DNA from: Chryseobacterium oncorhynchi
GTDB lineage: Bacteria; Bacteroidota; Bacteroidia; Flavobacteriales; Weeksellaceae
DNA length: 64,000 bases
Assembly (NCBI RefSeq): GCF_002899895.1
Contig: NZ_PPEI02000001.1
Coordinates: 718,748-782,747 of the forward strand
Reading direction: 5' to 3'
The notes under the pieces are model-generated. The model was given only the letters and a program-made list of their open reading frames with translations. It was not told the origin of the DNA and did no database searches. Positions within the stretch are counted from its first letter, which is position 1. Each line of letters starts with the position of its first letter. The translations under genes were made by a program, and so were the position numbers. Positions 33,326 through 41,351 of the stretch are shown in pieces.

Positions 33326-34675
33326 ATGAAGAAAAATTTAGTCTATGGGCTATTATTGCTCTCTACCTTATCTGTATCCCTCAATTCCTGCAGAACAGAT
33401 GAGATGCTTACTAGCACAGAACAAACCCAAAAGGAAAAAATTGCCTTTTTTGAACGCTTTGAAAAGGAAAAAAGCCTTTCTAAAAATGCAGAATCCAACA
33501 ACTATGCACTCCCCTTTGGAAACTCCATGCTGGCCTACTTCAATAATTATCCGGAAAAGAAAACCGAACTGGAAAACAGGTATGGAACAGTGGATCTTAG
33601 CGTATCTTCTCAGGATATAGGAGGAGATGATGGAGATAATAGAAAGCTTCTGTTTTTTCCAATGCTTAAGGATGGAAAAGTAACGGCCGTAATAGCCGGA
33701 GTCATCAATGCAGAAAGAGACTATCTCTATTTTGATGTTCACCAAAATACAAATTCCGATGTTATTTATCTTATTAATAAATTTCAACACTATTATGACA
33801 CCAAGACAGTTTCCCGAAATAGCAACAACCCTATTGATGTGGGAGAAGTTATCATCAGAGTAACAAGACCGGTAAAACTGACGATGTATGACGTATGGAG
33901 CGGAGGTGGAGGTATTGGTAGTGGAGGACACGATATGGGTGGTGGTCCTGGTGATTATGGTGGTGGCGGTAGCGGAAGCACTCCCAATACACCCAATACT
34001 ACAAATCCTTGTGAGCAAACGAAAAATATTGTGAATAATTCCAAATCAAAACCAGCTATAGATTCGTTAAAACAACAATCTAAATTAAGTGATGAAAAAG
34101 AAAAAGGGTTTAAAGTAAATTCTGACGGAACTACTACACAAATTAATAGTGGGAAACATGAGGTAGACCTTGGAGATGCCGCAGGGTATTTAGGAGGGTA
34201 TCATAATCATACTCCCTCAGGTATAAAAATGTTCTCACCACCTGATATTGTGAAGATGCTTAGCTTTGCAATGGCACAAACTAATGGGAATATTGGAAAT
34301 GGCTTTATGGGAATGATTGGATCTGAGCCATGCTCCTCTTGTCCAGATGGTTATAGGTATTATCATTATATGATTAATTTTAATGGTACCTCCCAAGAGT
34401 TGGCAGGGTTTCTGTATAATGCGAATTGGGATTTAGAAAGCTTAAAAGATGATTATCGCGATAAAGAGAAAGAACTCTCCGAGAATCTATCTTATACCAA
34501 CCAATTGGGAGGAAATTTAAATAGTAACGGACTTCAAAAATTATTTTTTGATACATTGAAGAACATGAAAATGGAAGGAAAAGTAAGCCTACAAAAAATA
34601 GAAGATAATGGAACCGTGCAAAGTGTAACATTAAACAGTAATGGAAGCAGTACAACGGCTACCCCATGTCCTTAA
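33326..34675 (+). CDS. Lipoprotein with conserved N-terminus and C-terminal JAMM-like domain, copy 1
   Basis: The start is set at ATG 33326 (MKKNLVYG); ATG 33320 is possible. The 449-residue protein has a lipoprotein signal with lipobox LNSC (Cys about 21). Residues to about 155 are nearly identical to the paralogue at 51196, ending in GEVIIRV. A Gly-rich linker (GGGPGDYGGGG) leads to a C-terminal domain with an HNH(T)PSG...FSPPDI pattern: His293, His295, Ser304 and Asp307 fit the HxH...SxxD metal site of JAMM/MPN peptidases. The C-terminal domain differs strongly from the paralogue. The plan (fixed leader, Gly linker, variable domain, small downstream partner) resembles polymorphic toxins, but toxicity is not shown. 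Confidence 0.7.
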   Translation: MKKNLVYGLLLLSTLSVSLNSCRTDEMLTSTEQTQKEKIAFFERFEKEKSLSKNAESNNYALPFGNSMLAYFNNYPEKKTELENRYGTVDLSVSSQDIGGDDGDNRKLLFFPMLKDGKVTAVIAGVINAERDYLYFDVHQNTNSDVIYLINKFQHYYDTKTVSRNSNNPIDVGEVIIRVTRPVKLTMYDVWSGGGGIGSGGHDMGGGPGDYGGGGSGSTPNTPNTTNPCEQTKNIVNNSKSKPAIDSLKQQSKLSDEKEKGFKVNSDGTTTQINSGKHEVDLGDAAGYLGGYHNHTPSGIKMFSPPDIVKMLSFAMAQTNGNIGNGFMGMIGSEPCSSCPDGYRYYHYMINFNGTSQELAGFLYNANWDLESLKDDYRDKEKELSENLSYTNQLGGNLNSNGLQKLFFDTLKNMKMEGKVSLQKIEDNGTVQSVTLNSNGSSTTATPCP

Positions 34676-34686
34676 AAATAAAAATT

Positions 34687-35271
34687 ATGAAAAAAGTATA
34701 TTTTAAAACAGTAATAATACTGGGATTAGTTGTAAATATAATTTCATGCAAAGCACAACAACTTCCATTGAATACTCTAATGGAAAATATCCCACAAAAT
34801 GCATATGTCAAAGATTTAAGTAATGAACTAGCATCATATATCGGCACTTACAAGACTGAATATCAAGGAAATGAAATAACACTTTTTATTACTAAAGAAG
34901 AGAATAAACCCACAAAAAGAATGAATAAAAATTTTTATAGAGATGCATTAGTCATAAAATATATAATTAAAAATTCGACAGGAACAATTCTTCAAAATAC
35001 TCAAGATATGAATTTTACATCTGACCAAAAATTTCATACAATATATAGTACTAGAACAAGGCCAACTTTAAATACAGTAATATTTAATTACAGAGGTACT
35101 AATTGCGGAATTGGCTGGGGAGATATTTTTTTAAAAAAAATTAGTGATACTCAAATTTCATGGGAATACAGGCCTGACGATATGGTATTTTTAAAAGGAG
35201 ATTGTCCTCAAGGAATTGATAGAACTATATATCTTCCAGAAACAAAAGACTTAATATTTACTAAACAGTAA
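34687..35271 (+). CDS. DUF6705-like small secreted lipoprotein, copy 1
   Basis: The start is ATG 34687 (MKKVYFKTVI), which gives a lipoprotein signal with lipobox IISC. The 194-residue protein has a lipocalin-like beta pattern (ELASYIGTYKTEYQGNEITL) and ends TIYLPETKDLIFTKQ. This matches the family that I remember as DUF6705 from Chryseobacterium. It follows the JAMM-like gene by 11 bases, so the two are co-transcribed. A role as partner or inhibitor of the upstream protein is inferred only from position and from the repetition of the pair at 52 kb. Confidence 0.65.
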   Translation: MKKVYFKTVIILGLVVNIISCKAQQLPLNTLMENIPQNAYVKDLSNELASYIGTYKTEYQGNEITLFITKEENKPTKRMNKNFYRDALVIKYIIKNSTGTILQNTQDMNFTSDQKFHTIYSTRTRPTLNTVIFNYRGTNCGIGWGDIFLKKISDTQISWEYRPDDMVFLKGDCPQGIDRTIYLPETKDLIFTKQ

Positions 35272-35296
35272 TTTTATCATCTCAATAGATTTCACA

Positions 35297-35989
35297 ATGG
35301 AGAAAAAGCTGCTTATACTATCCCTACTCTATTTTTGTTTTTACTGTATAGGGCAAGAAATAAAAATTCCAGATAATTTTAGTGAGCATTCTATTCCAAA
35401 AGTAGAGTCTAAGGAATGGTTTGCTCTGATTCAATCTAAAGATTGTTATGCTGTAAAAAAAGAAAATAATAGATTGATAATAGAAAAAACCAGTTATTAT
35501 AAAGAGGATTCTGAATTAGAAACCGAAGACGGAAAACTGATTGGAGAAAATAGAGGTGAATGGGGAGGAGCATTATACTTTCAGCCGAAAGGAGACGAAA
35601 AGAAAACTATAAAAGTGAAATTTGGAAATGTTGTTGATATTTTTCGATACCAAAACAAAATCTATTTCACCGAAGGCTCGGGTATTTGGGGAAGTTTATA
35701 CGAATTAAAAAAGGATTTCACATATAGAAAAATCGAAACCTTTGGAGATGCGTTAGAAGCATTAACAGTATTTAATGACATTATATACATTGTTTCTCAT
35801 CATGGTTTTTATAAAGTAGTGAATAAAGAGGCGATTACTATTTTTAGGGAACAATTTTGGAGAAATCTATATCCAAATTCTGTAGTAGTATTCGATGAAG
35901 AAAATATTTTTATTGGTATGCGAAGTGGAATTGTTAAATTAAATCTTATAAAAAAGACAGTTAATTTTTATAGAGAAAAAAAATTATAG
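35297..35989 (+). CDS. Secreted hypothetical protein, propeller-like
   Basis: The 230-residue protein has a Sec signal (cleavage near CIG-QE) and short repeated strands ending in V-x-D-I or I-Y-F/I (VVDIFRYQNKIYFTEGSG; ALTVFNDIIYIVSHHGFY; ENIFIGMRSGIVKLN), as in beta-propeller proteins. It sits between the DUF6705-like gene and the truncated DUF6705 tail and may be a cargo gene of the cassette. I do not recognise the family. Confidence 0.6.
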   Translation: MEKKLLILSLLYFCFYCIGQEIKIPDNFSEHSIPKVESKEWFALIQSKDCYAVKKENNRLIIEKTSYYKEDSELETEDGKLIGENRGEWGGALYFQPKGDEKKTIKVKFGNVVDIFRYQNKIYFTEGSGIWGSLYELKKDFTYRKIETFGDALEALTVFNDIIYIVSHHGFYKVVNKEAITIFREQFWRNLYPNSVVVFDEENIFIGMRSGIVKLNLIKKTVNFYREKKL

Positions 35990-36020
35990 ATAGACTGTAT
36001 CCAATATATTAAATTGTTAA

Positions 36021-36110
36021 CATCATTTTGATGATAGCAAGTGTCCTCCAAGTACAGATATTAACATTTATCTACCTGAGACAAAAGACCTAATTTTCAC
36101 AAAGCAATAA
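36021..36110 (+). pseudogene. C-terminal remnant of a DUF6705-like gene
   Basis: After a stop at 36018 the frame reads HHFDDSKCPPSTDINIYLPE, then TKDLIFTKQ and a stop at 36108-36110. The last 15 residues equal the end of the complete DUF6705-like protein upstream. No start or N-terminal part exists. The following 45 bases, including the terminator, are almost the same as those after the second DUF6705 gene at 53071. Confidence 0.75.
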
Positions 36111-36131
36111 GTAACATTTTAAATACACAAA

Positions 36132-36156
36132 AAAAGCGCTCAAATTGAGCGCTTTT
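36132..36156. terminator. Bidirectional terminator, cassette copy 1
   Basis: Arms AAAAGCGCTC and GAGCGCTTTT pair perfectly with a five-base AAATT loop and have A and T tracts on each side. The same hairpin ends the second cassette at 53092-53116. It separates convergent genes. Confidence 0.85.
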
Positions 36157-36174
36157 TTCATATAAATAATTTGT

Positions 36175-37827
36175 TTATGGCCATACTACCCCTGTCTGTC
36201 TAGGGCTTGTCCATGGTTTTCCGGAGCAGCTTGTTCCGGGGTGTGCAGCAAGGCATTCACCAACCCATTCGCTTCCAACAGCGTGGGATTTTACCTTTTT
36301 TACAGAACAATAGGTAGTTCCGTTGCTGTCTTTATACAGTTGGTAATTGGGATAGGCACCTTTAGCAAGAAGCTCAACATCACTATTGTCCTGTGCAGGA
36401 TAATCGACGATAGCACCAAGAACCCATGCTATGGAATCTTTATTGTTACCAGCGATCAGACTTTGAGGAGGAGTTAACGTGATCTTGATTGTTGATTTTG
36501 AACTATCTACATTAATGGATGAAGAATAAGTAGATTCTGTAGCGCTCGCCAAAGGAATACCTAGGAAAGAAAGAGATACGGAAGAAGATTGTTCAAATGT
36601 TTTTTGAATGCTTTTGTAATCTTCACCGCTTACGGTGATCTCAACAGACGGATAATTAGAAATAGCCACTCCGTTCAGTAAGCCGAAAGGCCCGTCAGGT
36701 CCGAATTTTGTAGCAGGATTCGGAGAGAATTTGTATCCGGAAATATGTTTTTCTTCCTGTTTGTCTCTGCTGTTTTGTTCCGCCTTACGGATAGGATCAA
36801 ACCATGCCCAGTACAAATTGCTTGCAATATTAAAATCTGTAGGAAGGAAAGTAACAAGGGTAACTCCAGTAAAGGACATCGATATTTTGATAGAGTTTTT
36901 GCTTGTGGCAATATCTTCACTGAAATAATTCGCATTACCCCCAATTCCTAATGTAAAGAAGTCGAAGATAGGAATAGAGAAACCTGTTTTTCCGTTTACG
37001 GAAACCTGAAATCTGCTTTCAGATTCGCGGGAGATTTCCATATCAATCTGAGCATCCTGAGAAGTATTTTTAAGACCGTTTAAAATATCGCTCAATGGTG
37101 TTGTTACCTGGAATGCTGGTAAAACACTGTCGTCATTCAATAGCAGACCTCCGTTTTCTTTTTTAGGATGCTGTACATTATTCAATACTCTGGATAAGTA
37201 GCCATTATTCATCGTAACATTATTCTGTAAAGATATTGTGGCGCCCAGAGCATTCAGATAGTTGGCTAAAACAGGAACAATAGGCTTCCCGCTTGCCGGT
37301 GTCTTATTCAGTAAACGGTCCAGGTCATCACTTTTCTGAATATCGTATAACGTAGTGGATGGCTTGGCCCAGTCTGTAGCAATTTTGTCCATAATGATAT
37401 CAATAGGCTGCATATTATCCTTAGCAGGAGGAAGCGAACCATAGGCACCTACCCATGCATTCAGTAAAGCCATTTGCTGATCTGTAGCATTTTTATGAGC
37501 ATCATTTAGAACTGCTGTATCTTCTTCAGATAAAGAGTAGTTAACTTTTGAGAAAACATCAATAAAATAATTGGTAAATACCTGATCAAGCTGAACCGGT
37601 TCTGTATTGGCTCTCAGGTTGGATGATATCCAGTCATAAGTCTTTTTATTAAACTTCAGATTGGCGGGATCCTGCCAATAATAAGGGAAATTTCCTTTTC
37701 CGGTAATGGTGATCGCAGATAGATCTGTACTTAAAACACTTGATAGGATATCATTAGCCCTGTCTTTTAATTCTGTAATAATTTGTGCCGCTTCTACAAA
37801 GGGAGCAACATGTTCTGGATTTTTCAT
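36175..37827 (-). CDS. 550-residue orphan protein without signal peptide
   Basis: The protein has no signal and no membrane helix. The N-terminal half is helical (DRANDILSSVLSTDLSAITI), residues about 250-400 alternate in a way that suggests a large beta-sheet (IDMEISRESESRFQVSVNGK; SIKISMSFTGVTLVTFLP) and the C-terminus is short, Cys- and Trp-containing (CLAAHPGTSCSGKPWTSP). The beta-rich middle and lack of a signal are also found in some pore-forming or tail-type proteins, but I do not recognise the family. It ends 18 bases from the cassette terminator and is divergent from nothing nearby. Confidence 0.6.
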   Translation of the reverse strand: MKNPEHVAPFVEAAQIITELKDRANDILSSVLSTDLSAITITGKGNFPYYWQDPANLKFNKKTYDWISSNLRANTEPVQLDQVFTNYFIDVFSKVNYSLSEEDTAVLNDAHKNATDQQMALLNAWVGAYGSLPPAKDNMQPIDIIMDKIATDWAKPSTTLYDIQKSDDLDRLLNKTPASGKPIVPVLANYLNALGATISLQNNVTMNNGYLSRVLNNVQHPKKENGGLLLNDDSVLPAFQVTTPLSDILNGLKNTSQDAQIDMEISRESESRFQVSVNGKTGFSIPIFDFFTLGIGGNANYFSEDIATSKNSIKISMSFTGVTLVTFLPTDFNIASNLYWAWFDPIRKAEQNSRDKQEEKHISGYKFSPNPATKFGPDGPFGLLNGVAISNYPSVEITVSGEDYKSIQKTFEQSSSVSLSFLGIPLASATESTYSSSINVDSSKSTIKITLTPPQSLIAGNNKDSIAWVLGAIVDYPAQDNSDVELLAKGAYPNYQLYKDSNGTTYCSVKKVKSHAVGSEWVGECLAAHPGTSCSGKPWTSPRQTGVVWP

Positions 37828-37982
37828 GATTAATAAGTTTTGGTTTTTTTCCTACTCTTTTGTCGGCTTTTCGGAGACTGCCATTTTTGTTCAGGGTTTC
37901 GAAGCTTCTTTTGAACATGTCAAAGTAACGCCTAAAAAGAAATTGATGTTAGCGTATAAATCTGTAATTTTCATATCAGGTG

Positions 37983-38022
37983 TTTATACCGTAGGAAGTA
38001 GGCATTTATACTGTAGTAAGAA
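37983..38022. repeat. Short direct repeat in the gap 37828-38169
   Basis: TTTATACCGTAGGAAGTA (37983-38000) is repeated imperfectly as TTTATACTGTAGTAAGAA (38005-38022), a 22-bp spacing or about two helical turns. It is upstream of the 550-residue gene and could be a regulator site. The rest of the 342-bp gap shows nothing I can name. Confidence 0.3.
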
Positions 38023-38169
38023 AGTAAGTGTTTGTACTTCTACAAATTAGATATCTCCCTCATTGAAGCCATCTGACTTTGGAGATTCTATTTCATCCGG
38101 ATAACCTCAGCATTAAATCTGTATTAAGTTTTATGATTCCGACGCTACCCTACAGCCATTTCATGAAAT

Positions 38170-38670
38170 CTAATGTGAGATTAATATTTGATTAAGTGTA
38201 CTCTTGAAACAGCCTAGAATAAACTCTGTATAGTATAATTGTACATCTAAAGCCTTGGTTTTGTGATGAAGTTCTATACGTTTGGAAAGTATAATTTCTC
38301 CTTTATAGCTAAATGAAAAGAAAGAAAAAATTTTAAATCCTGAATTTCTTACGGGTATCGCATATCCTGTAGAGGCAATACCCCAATCGGTATCAAATGA
38401 TTTAGCCACATTTACAGCCATTATATCTGCTATATTTTGGGTCACACAATTGTTTTCATGAGCTTCAATCCGATCTATATTAAGGAATTTCACTTTTTCG
38501 GGTAACGCATAAGTTGTTATTCCTCCTTTGTAAAATAAACTGGCATTTGGCATTTGGGAAAAAGCAAATTGTATTGATCCTGAAGTTACCCCTTCTGCAA
38601 TGGACACGGTTTCGTTTACAGTAATAAGGGAAGTACTTATATATTCAAGTAAATTTTGTTGGAATTTCAT
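38170..38670 (-). CDS. Divergent CinA C-terminal-like (PncC fold) protein
   Basis: The 166-residue protein follows the CinA_C pattern: an N-terminal helix, then SIAEGVTSGSIQFAFSQMPN where the enzyme has AESxTGG, and LFYKGGITTYALPEKVKFLNI matching FxGGxVxYSxxxKxxxL. It lacks the Ser of the AES motif and the later TGIAGP is changed to STGYAIP. It is therefore likely inactive as nicotinamide-nucleotide amidase, or altered in substrate. Transcribed alone. Confidence 0.65.
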   Translation of the reverse strand: MKFQQNLLEYISTSLITVNETVSIAEGVTSGSIQFAFSQMPNASLFYKGGITTYALPEKVKFLNIDRIEAHENNCVTQNIADIMAVNVAKSFDTDWGIASTGYAIPVRNSGFKIFSFFSFSYKGEIILSKRIELHHKTKALDVQLYYTEFILGCFKSTLNQILISH

Positions 38671-38721
38671 GGCTTCTGCTTTTATCTAAATTAAACTTTA
38701 TAAAATCACTAAACCCTGCTT

Positions 38722-38991
38722 TCAAATAACATCGTAGTCATTTAATTCAGTTACAAAATAATGCTCAATGATTTCTTTAGCATTTTTGCACATCTGTAAA
38801 AGTTCTTCTCTTGAGGTATCTTCAAAAATGAAATCCTCGTGAACCTCAATGATAAACTCAGTCACTTTTTCTGTATTCATTAGGTCATAGGTCATTAAAT
38901 CATTCAAATTATCCAATTTACTTTCTTCCCTAAAAAATGGAATCTTACGGGAAATGGAATTTTTGAACTGAAAAAGATGTATCGTTTTCAT
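38722..38991 (-). CDS. Small conserved hypothetical protein, paralogue A
   Basis: The start is set at MKTIHLFQFKNSI (ATG complementary to 38989-38991) by alignment with its paralogue at 46940. The 89-residue product has no signal or membrane segment. Shared stretches are MKTIHLFQFKNSI, PFFxEExxL and a C-terminal HYFVxxLNxYDxI. Function unknown. Confidence 0.65.
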   Translation of the reverse strand: MKTIHLFQFKNSISRKIPFFREESKLDNLNDLMTYDLMNTEKVTEFIIEVHEDFIFEDTSREELLQMCKNAKEIIEHYFVTELNDYDVI

Positions 38992-39154
38992 AACATTGAA
39001 AATTTTGTGTTTGTAGGATGTCTTCCATTTTAAAATACGCAATCACACTCTATATCAACCACTTTAAAAACAGATTCATCTTTCGGAAATAATAACATTT
39101 CTTGCAAAATTTCTTGTAAATCAATCTATATAAGTAGATACACTATGAGTAAAA

Positions 39155-39181
39155 AGGACAGAGACCATTGGTTTCTATCCC
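39155..39181 (-). terminator. Possible terminator in the gap 38992-39423
   Basis: GGACAGAGACCA (39156-39167) and TGGTTTCTATCC (39169-39180) are nearly complementary (10 of 12) and, read on the minus strand, are followed by TTTTT. It could end the AraC transcript, 240 bases downstream of that gene. The other parts of this 432-bp gap are A+T-rich and show no gene. Confidence 0.35.
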
Positions 39182-39423
39182 TTAGTTAATTAAAATCTCT
39201 TGCCAATAGATTTCCTATTTTCTGATTTTAATAAGCTCATTATGAAAATTGAGTATATTCAAGGGATGTTAATCACCTTTCATGGTTTGTGTCTGGTATT
39301 TTAAGATTTCTGTATTATAAGTATCAGGGCTTTATTCTTACCTAATACTTCAATACAAAGTTGGTAGTTTCCATATACAGTAAGCTATATATATTTATAA
39401 TAATCTTACATATATCACACCTT

Positions 39424-39984
39424 TTACAGATCTTCCAGGTTTCCAAGACGTTTTTGCTTCAATTGCTTATAAAACGAAGGAGAAAGTCCGGTTATTTTTT
39501 TAAACTGATTAGATAGATGAGCAACACTGCTATAGTTGAGTTTATAGGAGATCTCTGTAAGGTTAAGCTCATCATATAATAATAACTCTTTTACTTTTTC
39601 TACTTTATTTATAATGATAAAATGTTGTAGTGTCATTCCTTTAACCTCAGAAAATGTATTGGCCAGATAAGTGTAATCATAGCCAAGCTTTTCACTTATA
39701 TAATCTGAGAAATTTTCCTTTGGAAGAGCATCCGAATAATGGATCATTTCTATTACTACATTTTTTATTTTCTCGATCAGGATACTTTTTTTGTCATCCA
39801 ATATTTCAAGGCCGGTTTTAAGCAGGTTCTTTTTCAGTATATATCTTTGTTCCACACTGATGTCATCCAATAATTCTACCGTACCCAGATCTACAACAGC
39901 ATTTTTAATGCCCAATCTTTCCAATTCCTGATAGACAACCATTTTGCAGCGCAAACTTACCATATATTTTATGTACAACTTCAT
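39424..39984 (-). CDS. Short AraC-family regulator
   Basis: The start is ATG at the complement of 39982-39984 (a GTG lies directly before). The 186-residue protein has an N-terminal part of the genus type (YMVSLRCKMVVYQELERLG) and a C-terminal AraC domain: ISEKLGYDYTYLANTFSEVKG as first HTH and LTEISYKLNYSSVAHLSNQFKKITG as second. No membrane part. Orthologues with this short plan are frequent in Chryseobacterium; targets unknown. Confidence 0.85.
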   Translation of the reverse strand: MKLYIKYMVSLRCKMVVYQELERLGIKNAVVDLGTVELLDDISVEQRYILKKNLLKTGLEILDDKKSILIEKIKNVVIEMIHYSDALPKENFSDYISEKLGYDYTYLANTFSEVKGMTLQHFIIINKVEKVKELLLYDELNLTEISYKLNYSSVAHLSNQFKKITGLSPSFYKQLKQKRLGNLEDL

Positions 39985-40147
39985 CACCCTTACAATCTAT
40001 AAACTGTCAATTATTTCATTTTCAGTTATTTATTCAAAGTTACTCCTTTAAATTAGAAATATGTATGATTTATATAACAAATTAAAAGACTATTACAAAG
40101 CCTTCCTTTTTTAATCATCGAAATTTACAGTTAACAAATATTCTACA

Positions 40148-40279
40148 ATGTCAAAAGAAAAAGAAGGGAAAAAGAAATCGGACAAAACACCGCCCTCAAA
40201 ATCGGCAAAAGAAAAGCGAGAAGATAAAATAACCAAAAAAAGAGATAAAGAAAACGAAAGCAGAAATGCCAGTACTTAA
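40148..40279 (+). CDS. 43-residue Lys-rich protein in front of GH130
   Basis: ATG at 40148 opens a 44-codon frame to TAA at 40277-40279; the next gene starts at the very next base. The product is very basic (MSKEKEGKKKSDKTPPSKSA and on), without hydrophobic segments, and probably disordered. The abutting stop/start supports real translation and coupling to the sugar enzymes. A nucleic-acid or polyphosphate-binding role is only a guess from composition. Confidence 0.6.
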   Translation: MSKEKEGKKKSDKTPPSKSAKEKREDKITKKRDKENESRNAST

Positions 40280-41308
40280 ATGGTAACTATAAAAAAAGAA
40301 GGAATTATACTCAGGAAAACAACACTGGACTTTGAGAGTGAAGGTGTTTTAAACCCTGCAGTCATTCAGGATAATGGCAAGATACATTTGTTTTACAGAG
40401 CTGTAGCAAAAAATAATTTCTCCAGCATCGGACATTGCATACTATCAGATTATCAGACTATAGAAATCAGGTTTCACAGCCCTATTATGATCCCGGAATT
40501 TGAATATGAAAAACATGGTGTTGAGGATCCAAGAATTGTAAAAATTGATGATTTATTCTACCTTACCTACACCAGCTATGACGGGATAAATGCATTAGGA
40601 ACATTAGCAACCTCCAAAGACCTGAAATCATGGCAAAAAGCAGGAATAATTGTTCCTAGAATTTCCTATCAAAACTTTAAACTTTTATCCGAAACCCAAG
40701 GAACAATAGCAGAGAAATACAAACGGTTCAATGAACTACCACCAAGTCATAAATATAATAAGGATGTATTTCTGTGGGATAAAAATGTAGTGTTCTTTCC
40801 AAGAAGAATAAACGGTAAGTTATACTTTCTTCATCGTATAAGACCGGATATTCAAATTGTAGGTATAGAAAAGATAGAAGACCTGAATCCTGATTTTTGG
40901 AAAGATTATCTTCTGAACTTCAAAGATCATATACTGTTATCTCCAAAGTATGATCACGAGCTAAGTTATATCGGCGGTGGCTGCCCACCAATAGAAACCG
41001 AGCATGGATGGCTTATGATATATCATGGCGTTCATGATACCATTGAGGGATATGTTTACAGTGCATGTGCCGCTTTATTGGAGCTTAACAATCCCGAAAA
41101 AGAAATCTCAAGACTACCCTATCCCCTATTCAAACCCGAGGAAAAATGGGAATTGAAAGGGGAGGTCAATAATGTCTGCTTCCCTACAGGAACGGTCGTA
41201 GATGGTGATGTACTCTATATTTATTACGGGGCCGCAGACAAAAGAATTGCGGTTGCCTCTTTACGTATCTCAGAATTATTGAAAGAGTTACTGCATTGTG
41301 CACCATAA
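40280..41308 (+). CDS. GH130 family glycoside phosphorylase (beta-mannoside phosphorylase-like)
   Basis: The 342-residue protein is a five-bladed propeller of family GH130: GVLNPAVIQDNGKIHLFYR, the catalytic-Asp motif GVEDPRIVKIDD at about 78-89, and repeated strands ending in YxxY (FYLTYTSYDG; WLMIYHGV; LYIYYGAAD). GH130 enzymes phosphorolyse beta-mannosides; the exact linkage cannot be read here. It starts directly after the 43-residue gene and is followed by a GT4-type enzyme in the same direction, so a mannose-polymer cycle is plausible. Confidence 0.85.
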   Translation: MVTIKKEGIILRKTTLDFESEGVLNPAVIQDNGKIHLFYRAVAKNNFSSIGHCILSDYQTIEIRFHSPIMIPEFEYEKHGVEDPRIVKIDDLFYLTYTSYDGINALGTLATSKDLKSWQKAGIIVPRISYQNFKLLSETQGTIAEKYKRFNELPPSHKYNKDVFLWDKNVVFFPRRINGKLYFLHRIRPDIQIVGIEKIEDLNPDFWKDYLLNFKDHILLSPKYDHELSYIGGGCPPIETEHGWLMIYHGVHDTIEGYVYSACAALLELNNPEKEISRLPYPLFKPEEKWELKGEVNNVCFPTGTVVDGDVLYIYYGAADKRIAVASLRISELLKELLHCAP

Positions 41309-41351
41309 TGGACCATCAATAAGAAGTATCAGACTTTAAAATAAAATCAAC

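Noticed and set aside
37706-38050. 114-codon plus-strand frame
   Set aside because: Starts antisense inside the 550-residue gene and runs through its promoter region; composition is not protein-like.
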